Notes under the pieces: model-generated
Told to the model about the DNA's origin: nothing
The model's input: the letters and a program-made list of their open reading frames with translations, nothing else
Databases searched by the model: none
In this document: positions 24,647 through 33,891 of the stretch, piece after piece
Layout: each line of letters opens with the position of its first letter
How positions within the stretch are numbered: position 1 is the first letter of the stretch
Made by a program: the position numbers and the translations under genes
Assembly: GCA_900472675.1 (NCBI GenBank)
Contig: UCJA01000010.1
Location: 372,001-436,000, forward strand
DNA: 64,000 nt
Origin: Hyphomicrobiales bacterium
GTDB lineage: Bacteria; Pseudomonadota; Alphaproteobacteria; Rhizobiales; Rhizobiaceae
Direction: 5' to 3'

Positions 24647-25477
24647 CTATCGGAAGCCCGGCATCAGGTATGTCGGCCGTCGATCCGCAGTCATCAGGCT
24701 GGCCCGCTCGGAAGGCGACAGGTTCGCGAGGATGCCGGTCTCAACCAGTACGGAGGCGAGGCCCGCCTGGCGTGCGCCGAAAATGTCGTGGTCGATGCTG
24801 TCACCGATGCACACCACGGTGTTGGCGGCCGGCTCGCCGGTGAGGCGCAAAGCCAGCGTGTAGATGTCGCCATAGGGCTTGCCGAACCAGCGCACGGAGC
24901 CGCCGAGCTGTTCATAGAGCTGTGCAATGCTGCCGGCCCCGGGCGCAACCGTGCCGCCCGCCAACTTGTGGATGTCCGGATTGGTGCAGATCGCTGGAAT
25001 CTTGCGCTCAGCTCCCGGCCGCAACCTGTCCGCATAGACCTCCATGGGGATCGTCTCGGCTTCGCTGCCGGAAATGATGACGAGATCGGCCTCGGCGGCA
25101 TCGTCGGTGCTTGCCAGTCCCAGCCGTTCAGCAAGGTTGCGGTCGCCGCCGCTGGAGATGGTCAGGCACTGGGATCCGGCCGGCAGTGCCATCTCCCGCG
25201 ACAGCACCGCATAAGCTGTATCGCCGGAGGTGACGAAGCGGTCGAAACTGTCGCGCCGGAAGCCGAGGCCTGCGAAGCGGTCAGCATTGTAGTCACCGCT
25301 GCGGCCCGAGTTCGAGAGAATAACGACGGTCTTGCCCGCCGCCTTCAGCCGCTGCAGCGCCTCCACCGCGCCGGGATAGGCGCCTTCGTCGTCGCGCAGC
25401 ACGCCGAACTGGTCGACAAAGAAGATGTCGTAGCGGTCGATCAACGCGCCGAGGCTCGTCTGTGGAATGTCGCTCAC
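24647..25477 (-). CDS. HAD-IIA (NagD-like) sugar phosphatase
   Basis: A 276-residue HAD hydrolase. Motif I is FFVDQFGVL with nucleophile Asp22; the second motif-I acid is replaced by Phe24, a variant known in one HAD-IIA branch that has D-x-W/F-G-V. Motif II is ILSNSGR, motif III is FGKPYGDIY and motif IV is CIGDSIDHDI. The cap of type C2 lies between motifs II and III. It overlaps the upstream FGGY kinase gene by 4 nt. A phosphatase next to sugar kinases may remove unwanted sugar phosphates or act as a pathway step. Confidence 0.82.
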   Translation of the reverse strand: MSDIPQTSLGALIDRYDIFFVDQFGVLRDDEGAYPGAVEALQRLKAAGKTVVILSNSGRSGDYNADRFAGLGFRRDSFDRFVTSGDTAYAVLSREMALPAGSQCLTISSGGDRNLAERLGLASTDDAAEADLVIISGSEAETIPMEVYADRLRPGAERKIPAICTNPDIHKLAGGTVAPGAGSIAQLYEQLGGSVRWFGKPYGDIYTLALRLTGEPAANTVVCIGDSIDHDIFGARQAGLASVLVETGILANLSPSERASLMTADRRPTYLMPGFR

Positions 25478-26742
25478 GCCTGTCTCCTTGCCAGAACCAG
25501 AGAGGCAGCCCCGACGGCTGCTTCCACCGAGCGTGCGGGCAAGAAATCGACCCCGAGCGCCGACCGACGCATCGCCGTCCAGGCAGGGTTGCGGGCGCCG
25601 CCACCGACAGTCCGCACCGAGCGCAGCGGCGGCGCGCCAAGCGTCCGCAGCCGCTCAAAGCCCTGGCGCTCGATCGCGGTCATGCCCTCCAGAAGCCCCT
25701 GGAAGAAGACGGCGTCGTCGGCGGGGCGCGGCGAAAGCCGTGGCGGATAGGCCGGATCGTTGATGGGGAAGCGTTCACCCGGCTTCAGCAGCGGGTAATA
25801 GTCGAGACCCGTGGGCTGGTCGGGGTTCAGCCGCGCGGTCAGATCCTCCAGCCTGTCGTCCCCGAGAAGTGCGCGGATGACGGCGCCGCCGCTGTTGGAG
25901 GCGCCGCCCACCAGCCAGAAATCCAGAACCCGGTGCGCATAGATGCCGTAGTCCGCGGCGTTGACCGGATGGCTGGAGGCAAGCTTTAGCACCATGGTGG
26001 ATCCAAGCGCCGTCACGCCATCGCCGATCTGGCTGGCGCCGGTTGCGAGAAAGGAGGCGCAGCCGTCCGTCGTTCCAGCGTGGACCCGGCAGCCGGGCGA
26101 AAGGCCAAGCGCCATAGCGGAAGGGCCGACGACGCCCACGGGCTCACCGGCGCGGCGAACCTGCGGCAGACGCTCGATCGGCATGCCCGCTTCGACGATC
26201 CAGTCCGGCCAGCGCTCGGTGGCGAGGTCGTATCCCGTCTTCAGCGCATTGTTCTCATCCGTGATTGACACCGTCAGCCCGAGCTGGCGGGCAATCCAGT
26301 CCGCCTGGTGCAGGATCATGGCTTCGGGCGATGCACGCAACAGATGGATGGCGCGGGCGAGCGCGGAGTTTGCACCCCGCGCCGGGCTGTCGGCGGGAGA
26401 CAGGGTAGCGATCCGTTCCACCAGCGCGGCATCCGGGCAGGGGTCGTTGTACATCAGCACGCCGCCGAGAGGCTGTCCCTTTGCATCGACGGAGAGAACC
26501 GTGCCGGATGTCCCGTCGATCGCCAGTCCCTCGACCTGCGCCAGCGACGTTGCGTCGCCAAGCGCCGCCAGGCATTCGCGGACGCGGGTCCACCAGGCAG
26601 CAGGGCTTCTGCTTTCGGCCGGATCGGCAAAGGGTGAAGCTGCGAAGCCAACCACATCGCCATTGGCCGAAAGGGCCGCAGCCCGTGCGCCCGAGGTGCC
26701 GAGGTCGATGCCGACCGCCACTGCAGGATCCGGAAGCGTCAT
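25474..26742 (-). CDS. FGGY-family carbohydrate kinase (ribulokinase/XK1-like)
   Basis: A 422-residue kinase. GIDLGTSGARAAAL is the N-terminal phosphate loop, LAIDGTSGTVL and GTTDGCASFLATGA are FGGY core blocks (the second with the catalytic Asp), and GSTMVLKLAS and TVGGGARNPAW form the adenosine site. The short length and the TTDGCASF/GSTMVLK blocks resemble the D-ribulose kinase branch (plant XK-1, cyanobacterial SePSK) more than xylulokinase. It is encoded 4 bp after the class II aldolase gene. Substrate specificity is inferred, not proven. Confidence 0.82.
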   Translation of the reverse strand: MTLPDPAVAVGIDLGTSGARAAALSANGDVVGFAASPFADPAESRSPAAWWTRVRECLAALGDATSLAQVEGLAIDGTSGTVLSVDAKGQPLGGVLMYNDPCPDAALVERIATLSPADSPARGANSALARAIHLLRASPEAMILHQADWIARQLGLTVSITDENNALKTGYDLATERWPDWIVEAGMPIERLPQVRRAGEPVGVVGPSAMALGLSPGCRVHAGTTDGCASFLATGASQIGDGVTALGSTMVLKLASSHPVNAADYGIYAHRVLDFWLVGGASNSGGAVIRALLGDDRLEDLTARLNPDQPTGLDYYPLLKPGERFPINDPAYPPRLSPRPADDAVFFQGLLEGMTAIERQGFERLRTLGAPPLRSVRTVGGGARNPAWTAMRRSALGVDFLPARSVEAAVGAASLVLARRQA

Positions 26743-26746
26743 GCCT

Positions 26747-27820
26747 TTACCGTCCTGCCGCAGTGCGATCCAGAGCCTGCCGATACTGCTCAGCCTCCCA
26801 ATGGGTCAGCTCGTATTCGGCATCGGCGCCGATATAGGCGATGGTGGCTTCATCCGGAATGCGGGTGACCACATCGGCAAGACAACGGGCCATGACCTCG
26901 CCCCCCGGCGTCAGCGTCTCGGACATCAGCACGCCCTTGCCCGGCACGATCACCATCTTCGGCATCGGCGTGCCGTGCTGCTCGTAGACCCGGGCAAGCT
27001 CGGACATCGTGCTGCCCGCCGTCAGGATGCCGATCTCGGCTCCGAGAAAGATGACGTGGTCGGGGTAGAGCGACCCGCCGGTCGACGCCCCCAGGGAGAT
27101 CGGGTCAAGCGCGGCGCGATGGCTGACCGGATCGTCCGCCGGCTTGAACCCGGAGCCCTCTGCAAGCCTAGCCAGGGCATCCATGTCAGCGACCGCGTCC
27201 TGTCGCGGCTCGATCGCAAGCGCTGCGGTCACCCGCTCGATCCGCTCCGCAACCTCCTCGACAGTGTTGCCGCAGACGATGATGCCGTGGTTGAAAAGCA
27301 CCAGCACGTCCGGGCGGGTGTCCGCCACCTTTTCGATCTCGCGCGCCAGCGGCACGCCCGGACGGCGGTAGGGGATGGTCGTCCAGTTCAGGTCCCGAAC
27401 ACGCGCAATTCTCTCCGCAAGCCGGGCTTCCCGGTCTTCCAGCACCGCATGGGCGAGCGTGTTGACGCAATGGTAATGCGCCACGACCGGGCTCTGCAGC
27501 GCCGCATGAAAGCTCGCCTCGATCGACGGCCGCAGATTGCCGGCGTTGAGCGCGCCGACGACGAAATCCGTGGCCTTCTCTGCGCGGGAATCGCCGGCCC
27601 GAAGCGCCTCAACCAGCGGCGCAACCTCGACCGGCACCATGATATCCTTCGAGCCTGCATCGGAAAGCCAGGTGCCGGATGCCTTCACCCACATCACGCC
27701 GTCCTGCTTGATGGAGGTATTGCCGCCCGCACCCTGGGTCTTCAGGATGTCGCGGCCGATCCGGCGCGACAACGCAAGGAAGTGCTCGAAGCCTTCCGGC
27801 CGAGAGATGGGTGCTGGCAT
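26747..27820 (-). CDS. Class II aldolase/epimerase-type protein
   Basis: A 357-residue protein started at ATG 27820, with GGGAGG 6 nt upstream. GAGGNTSIK (31-38) binds the substrate phosphate, SIEASFHAAL has the catalytic Glu101, and VAHYHC (His115, His117) plus LFNHG (about residue 188) give the three Zn-binding histidines, the same pattern as L-fuculose-1-phosphate aldolase. About 150 further residues follow the aldolase domain, more than in FucA, reminiscent of the N-terminal half of the long rhamnulose-phosphate aldolase/dehydrogenase proteins. It leads the reverse operon and is divergent from the DeoR gene. It probably splits a phosphorylated ketose to DHAP and an aldehyde. Confidence 0.83.
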   Translation of the reverse strand: MPAPISRPEGFEHFLALSRRIGRDILKTQGAGGNTSIKQDGVMWVKASGTWLSDAGSKDIMVPVEVAPLVEALRAGDSRAEKATDFVVGALNAGNLRPSIEASFHAALQSPVVAHYHCVNTLAHAVLEDREARLAERIARVRDLNWTTIPYRRPGVPLAREIEKVADTRPDVLVLFNHGIIVCGNTVEEVAERIERVTAALAIEPRQDAVADMDALARLAEGSGFKPADDPVSHRAALDPISLGASTGGSLYPDHVIFLGAEIGILTAGSTMSELARVYEQHGTPMPKMVIVPGKGVLMSETLTPGGEVMARCLADVVTRIPDEATIAYIGADAEYELTHWEAEQYRQALDRTAAGR

Positions 27821-27909
27821 GTCGTCCTCCCGTTCGCGCATGCAGCGATACAACCCATCGACCAGCGTCGAAATGCTGCACTGCATGATGCAAGTTTAGC
27901 AGTAATGTT

Positions 27910-27937
27910 ATTGTCGTGAGCATGTTGCGTCAACAAT
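27910..27937. promoter_or_regulatory. Candidate operator in the aldolase/DeoR divergent region
   Basis: The 208-bp gap between the divergent aldolase and DeoR starts is AT-richer than its surroundings. It contains ATTGT (27910-27914) and ACAAT (27933-27937) flanking GTTG-CGT-CAAC (27924-27934). A DeoR regulator would be expected to bind here, but the match is weak and no second copy is evident. Confidence 0.3.
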
Positions 27938-28028
27938 GATGTTTTTACATCGGATCTCTTGCAGAGCGCAAATCCATATGATTATAGTCCATCATCAATG
28001 CCTGAGGAGCATTGGGGAGGGAATTCAC

Positions 28029-28841
28029 GTGAGTGACGCGGATCGGCATAGGATCATCACAGATCTGTTGAGGGAACGTCCCTTCGCGTCCGTGCGCGAT
28101 CTGCAGGAGCGCCTCGGCGTCTCCGCGGCCACGATCCGGCGCGACATCGACAAGCTGGACGAGATCGGCAAGGCGCGGAAGGTCTATGGCGGCATTTCCG
28201 CAAGCGAGGGTGCCAGCACCCACCGCATCGCGGCACGCTCCTATGATGAGAACCGCGACATTGCCGTGGAAGCCAAGCGCGCGATCGCCGAGATGGCGGC
28301 AAGCCTGGTGCGTGACGGCGACTCCATCATCGTCCACGCCGGTTCGACCTGCTACCAGCTCGGCCTGCTTTTGGCGCGCCGCAACGTGCGGATCTACACC
28401 AATTCCATGCCGCTTGCGGCTTATCTCGGCGAGAACGGCACCTGCCAGCTGACGCTCGCAGGCGGTGACCTTTATCGCGAGCCGCGGATCATCCACGATG
28501 CCACCGCCGGCGCGCCGAACTTCTTCGCCTCCCGCTTTTTCGTCGGCACGCAGGGCATTGCCGGGGAAGGCCTGCTGGAATCGCATCCGCTGCTGGTCAA
28601 GGTGATCTCGGAGCTTGCCAGCTGCGCGGACGAGATCGTGCTCCTCGCCGACAGCCGCAAGATGTCGATCCAGCCGCGCAACCTGGTCCTGCCCCTGTCG
28701 CGCATCGGCACCATCGTCATCGACGATGGCCTGTCCGATGCCAATGCCAAGATGCTGGAAGATGCCGGCGTGACGATCCTGATCGCCAATGCGGGCGCTG
28801 TATCCACGGCCGGACTGTCCGGGAACGGAGGCTCCCATTGA
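28029..28841 (+). CDS. DeoR-family transcriptional regulator
   Basis: A 270-residue regulator. I choose GTG 28029, because GGGGAGGG lies 7 nt upstream and the DeoR HTH then begins at once (RHRIITDLLRERPFASVRDL, then GVSAATIRRDIDKLDEIG). The sensor domain has the sugar-phosphate-isomerase-like fold with IIVHAGSTCYQL, YTNSMPLAAYL and VLLADSRK. DeoR proteins usually sense a phosphorylated intermediate, here perhaps the product of one of the two FGGY kinases. It overlaps the next kinase gene by 4 nt. Confidence 0.88.
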   Translation: MSDADRHRIITDLLRERPFASVRDLQERLGVSAATIRRDIDKLDEIGKARKVYGGISASEGASTHRIAARSYDENRDIAVEAKRAIAEMAASLVRDGDSIIVHAGSTCYQLGLLLARRNVRIYTNSMPLAAYLGENGTCQLTLAGGDLYREPRIIHDATAGAPNFFASRFFVGTQGIAGEGLLESHPLLVKVISELASCADEIVLLADSRKMSIQPRNLVLPLSRIGTIVIDDGLSDANAKMLEDAGVTILIANAGAVSTAGLSGNGGSH

Positions 28842-30244
28842 CCGGCTCGTCTCCCGCACCCGCCATTGCCGTCTTCGATCTGGGAAAGACGAACTCCAAG
28901 CTTCTGGTGTTTTCCGCAGAAGGGAAGATCACCGCTGAGGCGCGCACCCGGCCGCTGTGGCGGCAGGAGGATGGCCTGCGGGTACTCGACGACGCGCATC
29001 TTCTCGACTGGATGCAGGCACAGCTCGAGGCGGTCGTGGACAGCCACGGCGTTTCCGGTGTGATGGTTTCCGGCCACGGCTGCACCTTCGCGCTGATCCG
29101 CGACGGACATCTCGCGGCGCCGATCCTCGACTACGAACAGGAGCCGCCGGCTGATGTGGCGGCCAGGATCGACGCGCTTGTTCCGGACTTCCAGGAGACC
29201 TTCTCACCGAAGCTGCCGCTGGGCTTGAACTACGGCCGGCATATTCTCTGGCTCCAGGATCGCGATCCCTCGCTTCTGGAAAGTACCGACACCATTCTCG
29301 CCTATCCGCAGTTCTGGCCATGGCGCCTCTGCGGCAGTCCTGTCAGCGAAGTCTCCTACCTCGGTTGCCATTCGCACCTCTGGGCGCCGCTTGCCGATGA
29401 TTACAGCAGCCTGGTCGATACCCAGGGCTGGCGCGCCAAGATGCCGGAGATGATGCGGGCCGGCGCTGCGATCGGGACCTGGCGGACGAAGACCTCCCGC
29501 GAGGTCACGGTCTATAATGGCGTCCACGACAGCAATGCTGCACTCTACTATTACCGCTCGATTGGGCTTTCGGATGTCACGCTGGTCTCCACCGGCACCT
29601 GGGTCATCATCTTCAATTCGCCCTGCCCGCTCGATGCGCTCGATCCGGACCGCGACATGCTCGCCAACGTGACGGTGGACCACCAGCCGACGGCGACCAT
29701 CCGGTTCATGGGCGGACGTGAATACGAGATTGCCAGCGGCGGCTGGACGAAACCCGTTGCGCTAAGCGCCGTCGCTTCTGTGATTGCGAGGGGCATCGTC
29801 GCCCTGCCGTCCTTTGCAGCCGGCGGCCCCATGGCAGGCCTGGAGGGTGGCTTTGTCGGCCCGCTTCCGACGGACGAGGAACGCGCTGCAGCGGCGCTTC
29901 TCTACGTGACGCTGATGACCGACCTGTCACTCGATCTGATCCGGTCGGCCAATGACATCGTCATCGATGGCGGTCTCGTGAAGACCGGGCTGTTTGCCGG
30001 CCTGCTTGCGGCGTTGAGGCCAGATCAGGTGGTGCTGACCAGCGCCAATCCGGAAGGCAGCGCCTATGGTGCTGCGGCGCTTGCCTTCGAGCAGGTGGGG
30101 CTTTCGCCGTTCGCCAGCGAATGCCGTGCGGCCGAGCCGCTCATGGTCGAGGGACTTGCGGCCTACCGTGACCGCTGGACGGCTCTTGCCGAGAGCCGAA
30201 GCGGCGAAAGTTCTGCACGAACCTATCGGGAGGTGAGGGGATGA
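28838..30244 (+). CDS. FGGY-family carbohydrate kinase (rhamnulokinase-like)
   Basis: A 468-residue kinase. [13 protein letters not shown] is the N-terminal phosphate loop, [10 protein letters not shown] follows, [11 protein letters not shown] holds the catalytic Asp and [10 protein letters not shown] the adenine-side loop. [15 protein letters not shown] and [10 protein letters not shown] complete the C-terminal domain. This branch includes the rhizobial RhaK needed for rhamnose uptake and use. A DeoR gene immediately upstream and a ribose-type importer downstream also resemble the rhamnose locus, but the mutarotase gene is absent and the gene order differs, so another sugar is likely. Confidence 0.83.
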   Translation: MTGSSPAPAIAVFDLGKTNSKLLVFSAEGKITAEARTRPLWRQEDGLRVLDDAHLLDWMQAQLEAVVDSHGVSGVMVSGHGCTFALIRDGHLAAPILDYEQEPPADVAARIDALVPDFQETFSPKLPLGLNYGRHILWLQDRDPSLLESTDTILAYPQFWPWRLCGSPVSEVSYLGCHSHLWAPLADDYSSLVDTQGWRAKMPEMMRAGAAIGTWRTKTSREVTVYNGVHDSNAALYYYRSIGLSDVTLVSTGTWVIIFNSPCPLDALDPDRDMLANVTVDHQPTATIRFMGGREYEIASGGWTKPVALSAVASVIARGIVALPSFAAGGPMAGLEGGFVGPLPTDEERAAAALLYVTLMTDLSLDLIRSANDIVIDGGLVKTGLFAGLLAALRPDQVVLTSANPEGSAYGAAALAFEQVGLSPFASECRAAEPLMVEGLAAYRDRWTALAESRSGESSARTYREVRG

Positions 30245-31812
30245 CAGCCCAGCAACAGGCCGTTCAGGCAGGCGCTCCCGTGCTGGAGATGCGCAATATC
30301 TCGAAAACTTTCGGCAATATCCGCGCTCTGGCGAACGTCTCCCTTACTGTGCATGCGGGCGAAGTGCATGCCTTGATGGGCGAAAACGGCGCAGGCAAGT
30401 CGACGCTGATGAAGGTACTTTCGGGCGCCTACAAGGCCGATCCGGGCGGCGAAGTGCTGATCGACGGCGTGCCCGTGGTCACCGGCGATCCGATCAAGGC
30501 AAAGGAACACGGCATCGCGGTCATCTACCAGGAGCTGTCGCTGGCGCCCAATCTGACCGTGGGGCAAAACATGTTCCTCGGCACCGAACCGTCGCGCTTC
30601 GGCATTATCGATCGGTCTGCCACCCGCAAGCGTGCTGACCCCATCCTGAAGCGCCTCGGCCTTCACTTCGACACCGATCAGATCGTCGCAACCCTGTCGC
30701 TGGGCGAACGCCAGATGGTCGAGATCGCCCGCGCCATGACGACCAATGCCCGCATCATTGTGATGGACGAACCGACGACCTCGCTGACGACGCGCGAGAC
30801 CGACCGCCTGTTCGAGGTGATTGCCGGTCTCAAGAGCCAGGGCATCGCGATCATCTACATCAGCCATCGCATGGAGGAGATCTACCAGCTGGCGGATCGC
30901 GTCAGCGTGCTGCGCGACAGCGGCTACGTGGGCACGCTCGATCGTGCCGATCTTTCGGCGTCCAAGCTCGTCTCGATGATGGTCGGGCGCGACCTATCGT
31001 CCTTCTACAAAAAGGAACACCGGGCTCCGGCCGGGCAACCGAAGGCAGTCCTGTCGGTGCGCGGCATCGGCGATGACCGCCGCGTTCACGACTGCTCCTT
31101 TGATGCGCATGCCGGAGAGGTTCTCGGAATTGCAGGCCTGGTCGGGTCCGGCCGCACCGAGCTTGCCCGCCTGATCTTTGGCGCCGACCCGAAGACAACA
31201 GGCAGCGTTGTGCTGGACGGCCGCGAACTGACGATCGGCGGCCCCCGCGATGCGATGGACGCCGGCATTGCCTACCTGACCGAGGATCGCAAGGGGCTTG
31301 GCCTCTTCCTCGATATGTCGATCAGCGAAAACATCAACGTCGCCGTGATCGGCAAGGATGCAGGTTCGCTTGGGATCCTGGACTTCGCCAGCGCCCGCAA
31401 GCGGGCGGACAGGGCCGTCTCCGCTCTTTCGATCCGCACCGGCAGCACCAGCATCAATGTCGGGGCGTTGTCGGGCGGCAACCAGCAGAAGGCTCTGATC
31501 GCACGGCTGCTGGAGACCCGTCCCAAGGTGATCATCCTCGACGAGCCGACGCGTGGCGTCGATGTCGGCGCAAAGTCCGAAATCTACAGGATCATCGACG
31601 AACTCGCCCGCGAGGGCATCGCCATCGTGCTGATCTCCAGCGACCTGCCGGAAATCATCGGCGTCGCCGACCGGGCGCTGGTCATGCGCGAGGGACGGAT
31701 CGTCGGCGAAGTGACGTCGTCGCCCGGCGCACCGATCGCCCAGGAGGCGATCATGACGATGTCGACCGGTGCAGTCGGCGAAGCACGGCAGGAGGAAAGG
31801 GCAGGACCATGA
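30241..31812 (+). CDS. Ribose-type ABC transporter ATPase (two domains)
   Basis: A 523-residue RbsA-type protein. Domain one has Walker [10 protein letters not shown], signature [15 protein letters not shown] and Walker [12 protein letters not shown]. Domain two has a degenerate Walker A ([10 protein letters not shown]) but signature [15 protein letters not shown] and Walker [14 protein letters not shown]. Both gene junctions are ATGA overlaps, with the kinase upstream and the permease downstream. It energises import of the sugar handled by this locus. Confidence 0.9.
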   Translation: MTAQQQAVQAGAPVLEMRNISKTFGNIRALANVSLTVHAGEVHALMGENGAGKSTLMKVLSGAYKADPGGEVLIDGVPVVTGDPIKAKEHGIAVIYQELSLAPNLTVGQNMFLGTEPSRFGIIDRSATRKRADPILKRLGLHFDTDQIVATLSLGERQMVEIARAMTTNARIIVMDEPTTSLTTRETDRLFEVIAGLKSQGIAIIYISHRMEEIYQLADRVSVLRDSGYVGTLDRADLSASKLVSMMVGRDLSSFYKKEHRAPAGQPKAVLSVRGIGDDRRVHDCSFDAHAGEVLGIAGLVGSGRTELARLIFGADPKTTGSVVLDGRELTIGGPRDAMDAGIAYLTEDRKGLGLFLDMSISENINVAVIGKDAGSLGILDFASARKRADRAVSALSIRTGSTSINVGALSGGNQQKALIARLLETRPKVIILDEPTRGVDVGAKSEIYRIIDELAREGIAIVLISSDLPEIIGVADRALVMREGRIVGEVTSSPGAPIAQEAIMTMSTGAVGEARQEERAGP

Positions 31813-32792
31813 CAACGATCAACAGCGAAAACAAAGCCACGGACAAGATGAAGCTGCGCTCGACCGTGACTGCGCTCGGAATGCTGCCGGTTCTGGTCAT
31901 TCTGGCCCTCGGCTTCCACTTCCTCAGCGGTCGCTTCCTGTCCGTCAACAACCTGTCGATCGTCATGCAGCAGGCATCGATCAACACGGTGCTCGCAGCC
32001 GGCATGACCTTCGTCATTCTGACCGGCGGCATCGACCTGTCGGTCGGCTCCATTCTTGCAGCTTCGGCCATGGTTGGCGTCATTGTCTCGCTCTATCCCG
32101 ATATCGGCATGCTCGGCGTGCCAGCCGCAATCGGCGTCGGGCTGCTGTGCGGTCTGGCGAACGGCGTCATCATCGCCTTCCTGAAACTGCCGCCGTTCAT
32201 CGTCACCCTCGGCTCGCTGACAGCCATGCGCGGCATTGCCCGGCTGCTCGGCGGCGATACCACGGTCTTCAACCCGGACCTGCCGTTCGACTTCATCGGC
32301 AACGGCAGCCTGTTCGGCATCCCCTGGCTGGCGATCATCGCGCTCGTGACGATCGTGATCTCCTGGTTCATCCTGAAGCGCACCGTGCTCGGCACCTGGA
32401 TCTATGCGGTCGGCGGAAACATCGAGGCTGCGCGGCTGACCGGCATCAAGGTGCCGCTCGTCCTTTTGTTCGTCTACGCCATGTCCGGCCTGCTGTCTGG
32501 CCTCGGCGGTGCCATGTCTGCGGCGCGTCTCTATGCCGCCAACGGGCTGCAGCTCGGCCAGGCCTATGAACTCGACGCGATCGCGGCGGTCATTCTCGGC
32601 GGCACCAGCTTCGTCGGCGGCGTCGGCTCGATCTGGGGCACGCTGATTGGCGCACTGATCATTGCAGTCCTGTCCAATGGCCTCATTCTCGTCGGGGTCT
32701 CGGACATCTGGCAGTACATCATCAAGGGTCTCGTCATCATCGTTGCGGTCGGGCTCGATCGCTACCGGTTGAAGGGGCTGAGCCGCACCTGA
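31809..32792 (+). CDS. Ribose-type ABC transporter permease
   Basis: A 327-residue RbsC-family permease with about 9-10 membrane segments. [18 protein letters not shown] is the family signature, and [20 protein letters not shown] the C-terminal loop that contacts the ATPase. It is the only permease of this importer, so a homodimeric channel is expected. Confidence 0.9.
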   Translation: MTTINSENKATDKMKLRSTVTALGMLPVLVILALGFHFLSGRFLSVNNLSIVMQQASINTVLAAGMTFVILTGGIDLSVGSILAASAMVGVIVSLYPDIGMLGVPAAIGVGLLCGLANGVIIAFLKLPPFIVTLGSLTAMRGIARLLGGDTTVFNPDLPFDFIGNGSLFGIPWLAIIALVTIVISWFILKRTVLGTWIYAVGGNIEAARLTGIKVPLVLLFVYAMSGLLSGLGGAMSAARLYAANGLQLGQAYELDAIAAVILGGTSFVGGVGSIWGTLIGALIIAVLSNGLILVGVSDIWQYIIKGLVIIVAVGLDRYRLKGLSRT

Positions 32793-32876
32793 GCGGCCGG
32801 GGGAATCCGGAGTTTCGATCCGAAATTTTCGGCAAGGGTGACGCCGGGAGCGTCATGACAAAAGGAGGAAGAGACC

Positions 32877-33815
32877 ATGCGCATGCTTTCCAAACTTATG
32901 CTCGGCACGGCAGTTGCCGCTGCCCTGGCCATGCCGGCTTCGGCAAAGGACCTGAACAAGATCGGCATTTCGGTCGGCCTTCTGGGCAACCCGTTCTTCG
33001 TCGCCACCATCAAGGGTATTGAAGACGCGGCCAAGAAGATCAACCCGAAGGTCCAGGTGACCTCCGTTTCGGCGGATTACGACCTCAACAAGCAGGTGTC
33101 GCAGATCGACAGCTTCGTCGCTGCGGGCGTCGACATCATCATGCTCAACGCCGTGGATGCCAAGGCGATCGCGCCAGCCGTCAAGAAGGCCACTGCTGCA
33201 GGCGTCGTGGTTGCTGCCTTCGACGTGTCCGCTCCGGGCGCCGACGTGACGGTCATGACCAACAACGTCAAGGCCGGCGCTGAAGCCTGCCAGTACCTGG
33301 TCGACAAGCTCGGCGGCAAGGGCGACGTGGTCATCATCAACGGCCCAGCGTCGTCCTCCATCATCGACCGCGTCAAGGGTTGCAAGGACGTGCTGGCCAA
33401 GGCAACCGGCATGAAGATCCTGTCGGACGATCAGAATGGCCAGGGTTCGCGCGACGGCGGCCTTGCCGTCATGCAGGGCCTTCTCACCCGCTTCCCGAAG
33501 ATCGACGGCGTGTTTGCCATCAACGACCCGACCGGCATCGGTGCGGATCTCGCTGCCAAGCAGTTGAACCGCAACGAGTTCATCATCACCGCGGTCGATG
33601 GTGCACCGGATATCGAAAAGGCGCTTTCGGGCGGCAAGGGCCTGATCAAGGCCTCCGCCTCGCAGGACCCCTACACCATGGCCGGTCAGGCGCTGCAGCT
33701 CGGCGTCGACGTGTTGAACGGTAAGAAGCCTGCCGAGCCAGTCGTACTGCTTGATCCGCAGCTGATCACCGCCGACAACCTCAAGGACTACAAGGGCTGG
33801 ACGGCTGCTCGCTGA
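32877..33815 (+). CDS. Ribose-type sugar-binding protein
   Basis: A 312-residue periplasmic protein. The signal peptide is MRMLSKLMLGTAVAAALAMP, cleaved near ASA-KDL. IGISVGLLGNPFF opens the first lobe, GVDIIMLNAVDAKAI and VFAINDPTGIGADLA are ligand-pocket segments with the Asn/Asp pattern of RbsB, and FIITAVDGAPDIEKAL follows. AGGAGG lies just before ATG 32877. A strong hairpin follows its stop codon. The ligand is probably a hexose, pentose or ketose. Confidence 0.89.
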   Translation: MRMLSKLMLGTAVAAALAMPASAKDLNKIGISVGLLGNPFFVATIKGIEDAAKKINPKVQVTSVSADYDLNKQVSQIDSFVAAGVDIIMLNAVDAKAIAPAVKKATAAGVVVAAFDVSAPGADVTVMTNNVKAGAEACQYLVDKLGGKGDVVIINGPASSSIIDRVKGCKDVLAKATGMKILSDDQNGQGSRDGGLAVMQGLLTRFPKIDGVFAINDPTGIGADLAAKQLNRNEFIITAVDGAPDIEKALSGGKGLIKASASQDPYTMAGQALQLGVDVLNGKKPAEPVVLLDPQLITADNLKDYKGWTAAR

Positions 33816-33831
33816 TCCAGGCTTATCGTTC

Positions 33832-33865
33832 GATCCCGGGCCGGGACCTGTTCCGGCCCGGGATC
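33832..33865 (+). other. Strong hairpin after the binding-protein gene
   Basis: The arms 33832-33844 and 33853-33865 form a perfect 13-bp GC-rich stem with an 8-nt loop, 17 nt after the stop codon of the binding-protein gene. A CTTTTC run follows about 8 nt later, so partial termination is possible before the epimerase gene. It is the third binding-protein hairpin in the window. Confidence 0.65.
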
Positions 33866-33891
33866 CGCATCCCTTTTCATCTTCTGAAACA

